DNA of 64,000 nucleotides from assembly GCA_000827205.1 (NCBI GenBank), contig KN832556.1, positions 1,566,051 to 1,630,050 of the forward strand, written 5' to 3'. This DNA comes from Plicaturopsis crispa FD-325 SS-3 (lineage: Eukaryota > Basidiomycota > Agaricomycetes > Amylocorticiales > Amylocorticiaceae). A program made the translations under genes and the position numbers. Each line of letters opens with the position of its first letter. The first letter of the stretch is position 1. Under the pieces are notes generated by a model that saw only the letters and a program-made list of their open reading frames with translations, ran no database searches and was not told the origin of the DNA. Positions 59,382-64,000 of this stretch are shown here, piece by piece.

Positions 59382-60520
59382 TTAATCATATGTGTAACAA
59401 AGGAAGCCACCTTTCGTGTCGAGAACACTACCATACGTCGTGGATTCTAGCATCGTGTCCGAGGGGATCATCGTGTCCGTCGTAAAATTCTGCAGCGACG
59501 CGTCGGGGCTGAAATTGTAGAAATTGGCAGAGACATTGTGGTATTGCCAGTCATACCAAATCTGTAACAACAAAATATATGCTTAGCATGTGCACGAACC
59601 ACCGTCGGGACAGAAGTACATACCTTATCGAGGAAAACATGGTGGATCCAGAACAACGGGTCGTTTGGGGACCATTTCGTGTTTGTTACGCAGCCCACGG
59701 CGTCCGACGGGCATTCATCCGCAAGGTCGCCGCCCATGATCAAATGAACACCCCAGCGCGCGCCTTGTTTCCCGTCAATGTAGCTTGACATGCTCTGGAA
59801 GTCACCATCAAAGTCCTCGATCATCTTCCGCACCTCGGGAGCGGAGAACGTGTCGTTCGCTGTGAGATCCGCGATAGGATACAGAGTGCGGTTAAGCGTC
59901 GTATACGGCTGGAGCGTGAAGTTGCGGCGTGGGCGGTGGTAGTTTGGGTAGGAAACGTGCTATGTACATGCATAGCGATCAGCGATGCACATGGACATAC
60001 GCACTATGGAACGTACAAAATTCTTGAATCCACCGTTGGTAATTTGGAAATCCTGCGTCGGGTCACCCCATCCACCCCAGCCACTCTCGGGGTCGTCGTC
60101 GAAAATACTCGCGTGCTCAAAGTCATCGGCATGCTTCGTCCAATTCCAATACGGCAAAGTCCCTTGGAATCCGCACTTATCCTTCAAAACTCCCTCAAAC
60201 GCGTTGATATACCACCGATGCCACGGCAGCCAGAGCCCTTGGTCATGCGTAGGGTCGCTAAGATCCATGTGCATAAAGACCAGGTCGTCGTAGAAGCTGC
60301 TGGACTTGTTCAGCTCCGGCAGGCCTGATGAATCCATCGTAGTGAGGGAGGGGTCGTGCGGTAGGGTCGAAAGGCAATTGATGGATTTGATGAAGTCGGA
60401 TTTTTCAGCGGTGGATAGCACATCCCAATCTTGGCGCACGGCTGGCTTGGAGCAAGTCGGGGACGCGTTTGCAGCCAATGCGCTGAAGATGACTGTTACG
60501 AAAGCAATTCGCAAATGCAT
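59382..60520 (-). CDS. Secreted tyrosinase (type-3 copper oxidase)
   Basis: Short extracellular tyrosinase or catechol oxidase that oxidises phenols at a dicopper centre. The ATG at 60520 gives a signal peptide MHLRIAFVTVIFSALAANAS. The CuA region is FYDDLVFMHMDLSDPTHDQG followed by LWLPWHRWYINAFE. GTLPYWNWTKHADDFEHASI follows. The CuB region is GARWGVHLIMGGD and NDPLFWIHHVFLDKIWYDW. All copper-ligand His motifs are present. Two short introns lie near 59950-60003 and 59563-59623. N-glycosylation sites NVS, NFT and NRT occur. The protein ends at about residue 360 without the long C-terminal shield of classic tyrosinases. The last exon end is approximate. Confidence 0.9.
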
Positions 60521-61613
60521 CGCGTCGATGATCTGGAGTAGCATTGAGAGACAGGTTTGAAACAGAAACGAATGAGAGTTTGCCCACAATGTCTAAGACG
60601 GTTCGATCGGAGGGTACGAGGGGAGAACTTGGTTGTATGCCATTCAAAACATTTCTGCCGCGTTTTATGCCGTCCAGAGACGCGTCTCATTATCTCCAGT
60701 TCGTACGAACGTCGTTTTTCACGTCAGAGTGGACTCCGTACGTCAGCCATGCACGGCCGGAAGGACTTGAGCACCTGAAGCACCGAATCGTCCGTGAAAT
60801 TCGACAGGAGCGACCAAGGCCTCTGCCTTGGCGAGCTCGGAACGAGCGGCGGAATTTACCAGCGTCCTTGTGTAACAAGGGATTAATGATACTGTGGAGA
60901 CGTAAAACCGTCATTCTGGACGATAATAAGTGGCTACTCACCTGCATTGTGGACCACCTGAAGCATCGATAGCAAGGAGAAGCCGTATATGAGGGGACAG
61001 TAGGGCGGCGCTCTGTGCGTTCATCCCCGGAAGGACAGTTTCTGCCACATTTGGTAGCACATACCTTCAACGGATAGGTGAGGGCACACCATTGAAGCGG
61101 ATGCCGGTGACCCATACGGAAAGTGAAGAGAAGATGGGGAGCATGCATATTTATACAGCTTTCATCGACTGTAGAAGTGGTGACGATGTCAATGATAACA
61201 GGATGGATTACGAGACGAGCTGCCTGTGGGCTCCGTACCTGCTAGATGGCTACTCGGCATTGAGAGCTTGGCATTAAAGACGATAGCAGCGGCATGCTTG
61301 TCTTTTACTTCAAGATGGACGTCAAACGCTGACCCTTCCTTGACGAAGAGACAAAACGGAAAGCGGCGGCGCTGAACGACAGAAGAAATGGCAATTTCGC
61401 TGTGATTTTATTAGATCGGAGTTCGCAGATTGGGTTTCGCAGATAAAATCAATTTCGGCTGACTCTCGGCAGTAGCCGCGGCTCGGGAAACTGGCCTTGC
61501 CGCTGCGTCCCTGTCTCCCGCCCTTTCGTTTGCTTTGTACCGTCACGAAACAAGGCGCCTCCTTACTTGGGCTTGACAATTCGCTACATCTACTCGTTAT
61601 CGACGGGATTGAT
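60521..61613. other. Intergenic, divergent promoter region
   Basis: 1.1 kb between the tyrosinase start (minus) and S1P lyase start (plus). Several short frames occur on both strands, none convincing. ATTTATACAGC near 61148 is AT-rich but has no evident gene. Confidence 0.4.
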
Positions 61614-64000
61614 ATGTCTCAGCGCGCTATAGCATCGAACTATGCACGTTCGTTACTCACTCTTGACAACGCGAAGACTGCTCTGTTCGTCTATGTGATC
61701 TTGACGCAGGCCCTGAAGGCTGAGCGCCATTTGGCAGCTCGGGGAGTACCTGGCACATTGCGCGAATTTTGGAAATGGCTATCTCAAGTACGTCCGACTT
61801 ATATACCATGCCATGACCGAAATAAATACATCTATTCTTGCGCAGCAAATAATATATCTTGCGTTGCGCTTGCCGGCCGCGCGGCAGAAAGTCAAGGTGG
61901 AAATGGACAAGGCCAAGCTTGACATCGAGAATAAGCTGGTCCCCAAGGGCGCAGACGTTGTAAGGCACCTTGCGCTGCCGCCTCAAGGGCAGACACCCGA
62001 ATGGATCTTGGAGGAAATGAACAAGATGGATGTGGAACTAGGCGCTGACGCAAATTGGCGTCATGGAAAACTTTCTGGAGCGGTCTATCGTGCGTTCCTC
62101 GCTTAGCTTTATAGATAAACGGCTGACTCGCCGTTTTACTAGATGGCGGTGAAGACCTTGAGAAAGTCATAGTAGCCGCTTTCCAGAAGTATTGCGTCTC
62201 CAACCCTCTCCACCCGGATGTCTTTCCCGCCGTGCGCAAAATGGAGGCCGAGATTGTCTCCATGTGCCTGCGCATGTACAATCACCCCGATGGTGCAGGG
62301 ACGATGACGTCGGGCGGGACCGAGAGCATCATCATGAGTGTCAAGACGCACCGCGACTGGGCGAGAGCTACCAAGGGGATCAAAGAACCTGAGCTGTATG
62401 TAGAACCGCTCCAATTGCTTCAATTTTCTGACAATTGGACGGCAGTATTGTCTCTGAAACTGCGCACGCTGCTTTCGACAAGGGTGCTGCGTACCTTGGG
62501 ATCAAAGTGCACACCATCCCTATGGATAGAGTGACACGCAAAGTTGACATCAAACGCGTCAAACGCGCTATGTACGCATTGTTTTACCCCACAGAATCGG
62601 CATGCACTAATTTAGTACAACCTCCAGTAACGCCAACACGATAATGCTCGTTGGATCCTGTATAAATTTCCCAGATGGGAACCAAGATGATATCGCAGCT
62701 CTGGGTGCCCTTGCTTCCGCCCACAACATTGGCTTGCATGTCGACTGCTGCCTTGGGAGCTTCATAGTACCTTTCCTTGAGCCAGCTGGGCTTTCTGAAG
62801 GCGAGAACAACGGGAAGAAATATAAACTCGAACCTTTCGATTTCCGTGTCAAGGGTGTAACGGCCATCAGCTGTGATACGCACAAAGTGCGTCAGAATGC
62901 TTTCATAGAAAACAGAATTGTACTGACGCTGTCTTATTTATAGTACGGCTTCTCTCCCAAGGTCATTTACTGCGGTGGACATATACATGTTTTTGGCGCT
63001 GACGTCGTGCTCCCTAGGGATCCTCAGTAATCATGTACCGCGATGGCGAATTGCGGCGCTTCCAGTACTATGTGAACCCTGGCTGGATCGGTTCGTATCT
63101 GCTCTCTGGATCATCGATGGATCGAGCAATGCTTATTTTAACGCTATCTCCTTCAGGCGGTGTCTATGCTAGCCCAAGTCTATCAGGTTCTCGGTAGGCA
63201 ATGTTTCCACTGTCTACTTCTCCTTCTGAGATCATACATCATGCATCATCTGATACACCTTTTAATAGGCCTGGGGCTCTCATCGCAGGGACATGGGCAG
63301 CAATGCAATACATGGGCACAAAGTACGTTCTGCCGTATGTGTTTGTTTGCTCGCGCGCACTCACGCTTTCTTCCCTACAGCGGATATCTCGAGTCGTGCC
63401 GTACCATCGTGACATGCGCGCGGACGATCGCGAATACCATCGAGACGTCCATCCCCGAACTATATATTTTAGGATCACCTCCAGCATCTGTCATCGCCTT
63501 CGCGTCGAAGCACCCGGCCGTGAACGTTCTCGAGGTGGGCGATGCCATGGCACAGCGCGGTTGGCACCTCAACGCGTTGTCCAAACCTGCCGCGGTACAT
63601 ATCGCTTGCACGGTACGCACATGCTCACATTCGCATCCTGCATTCGCGCGCTGACATACATGGCACGATTCTCCCTCGTGACGTCCACGCCACTCAATAA
63701 CAGAGACTCACGGTACCCCTCGTGGACACCTTCATTGCGGACTTGAAAGACGCAGTGAAGGAAGCCAAGACTAAACCGACCGGAAAAGGCAGCATGGTCG
63801 CTGTATACGGTATGTTTCTCCACGCCGTTTCATCTCTTCGGCATCCGTGGGCTGTATGTGTGCATCTTCGGATCGCTAAAGTCAAATCACCGTGGCTTCT
63901 CCTTTGTGGCGCTGGCGTGGGTTCTCGGAGTCCCGAAATGCTACCTATACAGTTCCTTGTCTTCTCTCGCCTTCTTTGCCCAGGCATACGCGTTGACACC
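61614..64000 (+). CDS. DPL1: Sphingosine-1-phosphate lyase (partial at right edge)
   Basis: PLP-dependent ER enzyme that cleaves phosphorylated long-chain bases to a fatty aldehyde and phosphoethanolamine. [20 protein letters not shown] starts a luminal/anchor region. [16 protein letters not shown] joins [100 protein letters not shown] and [23 protein letters not shown], which holds the PLP Lys of DTHKYG. Later exons continue through [13 protein letters not shown]-like and [20 protein letters not shown] to [20 protein letters not shown]. The frame is open past 63800 and the 3' end lies outside the window. An in-frame ATG further up (61497) is possible; 61614 better fits the family. Confidence 0.9.

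Overview
The window is nuclear DNA of a filamentous basidiomycete, most likely a wood-decay agaricomycete (a polypore or relative; inference). The evidence is many short introns of about 50-60 bases with GT..AG ends, genes packed on both strands, and a gene set typical of that group: an extracellular intradiol dioxygenase, a tyrosinase, a GH128 glucanase, F-box/LRR proteins, DUF6699-like proteins and an RNA-dependent RNA polymerase.

Layout. 0.35-2.6 kb holds an unrecognised protein with a TPR-like C-terminus. 2.8-9.1 kb holds a phenol-hydroxylase-type FAD monooxygenase, a Yippee zinc protein and a secreted intradiol ring-cleavage dioxygenase. 9.4-12.7 kb is a large, mostly disordered protein. 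13.8-17.9 kb is an RdRP with an intact DxDGD motif. 18.4-25.9 kb holds an ACMSD-type amidohydrolase, a Mei2-like two-RRM/RGG protein, PRMT1 and a small LITAF-like membrane protein. 26.3-31.9 kb is a direct tandem duplication of about 2.8 kb (F-box gene plus a divergent gene); the divergent gene is broken in copy 1 and whole in copy 2 (to 32.96 kb). 33.5-37.7 kb holds CCR4 and MVD1. 37.7-39.5 kb is repeat-rich and gene-free, with a 154-bp tandem repeat. 39.5-47 kb holds a GH128 glucanase, an intron-bearing tRNA-Val(AAC), a DUF6699-like protein, the GPI-transamidase subunit PIG-U and cytochrome c peroxidase. At 48.7-49.7 kb a near-identical 427-bp repeat flanks an assembly gap. 49.7-52.3 kb holds a second DUF6699-like gene and LYAR, which contains an 8-nt microexon. 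52.3-57.1 kb is a tandem array of LYAR 3' ends and ATG3 5' halves ending in the single complete ATG3. 57.4-64 kb holds a Cue5-type CUE protein, a secreted tyrosinase and sphingosine-1-phosphate lyase, which runs off the right edge.

Functionally this is mostly housekeeping: lipid and GPI metabolism, mRNA decay, arginine methylation and autophagy. Small accessory groups are set among it: aromatic-compound oxidation, RNA silencing and young local duplications. The most unusual features are the LYAR/ATG3 duplication array, which creates a new ATG3'-LYAR' junction and three copies of the ATG3 promoter, the LYAR microexon, two GC-AG introns, and the frame-rotating 154-bp repeat.
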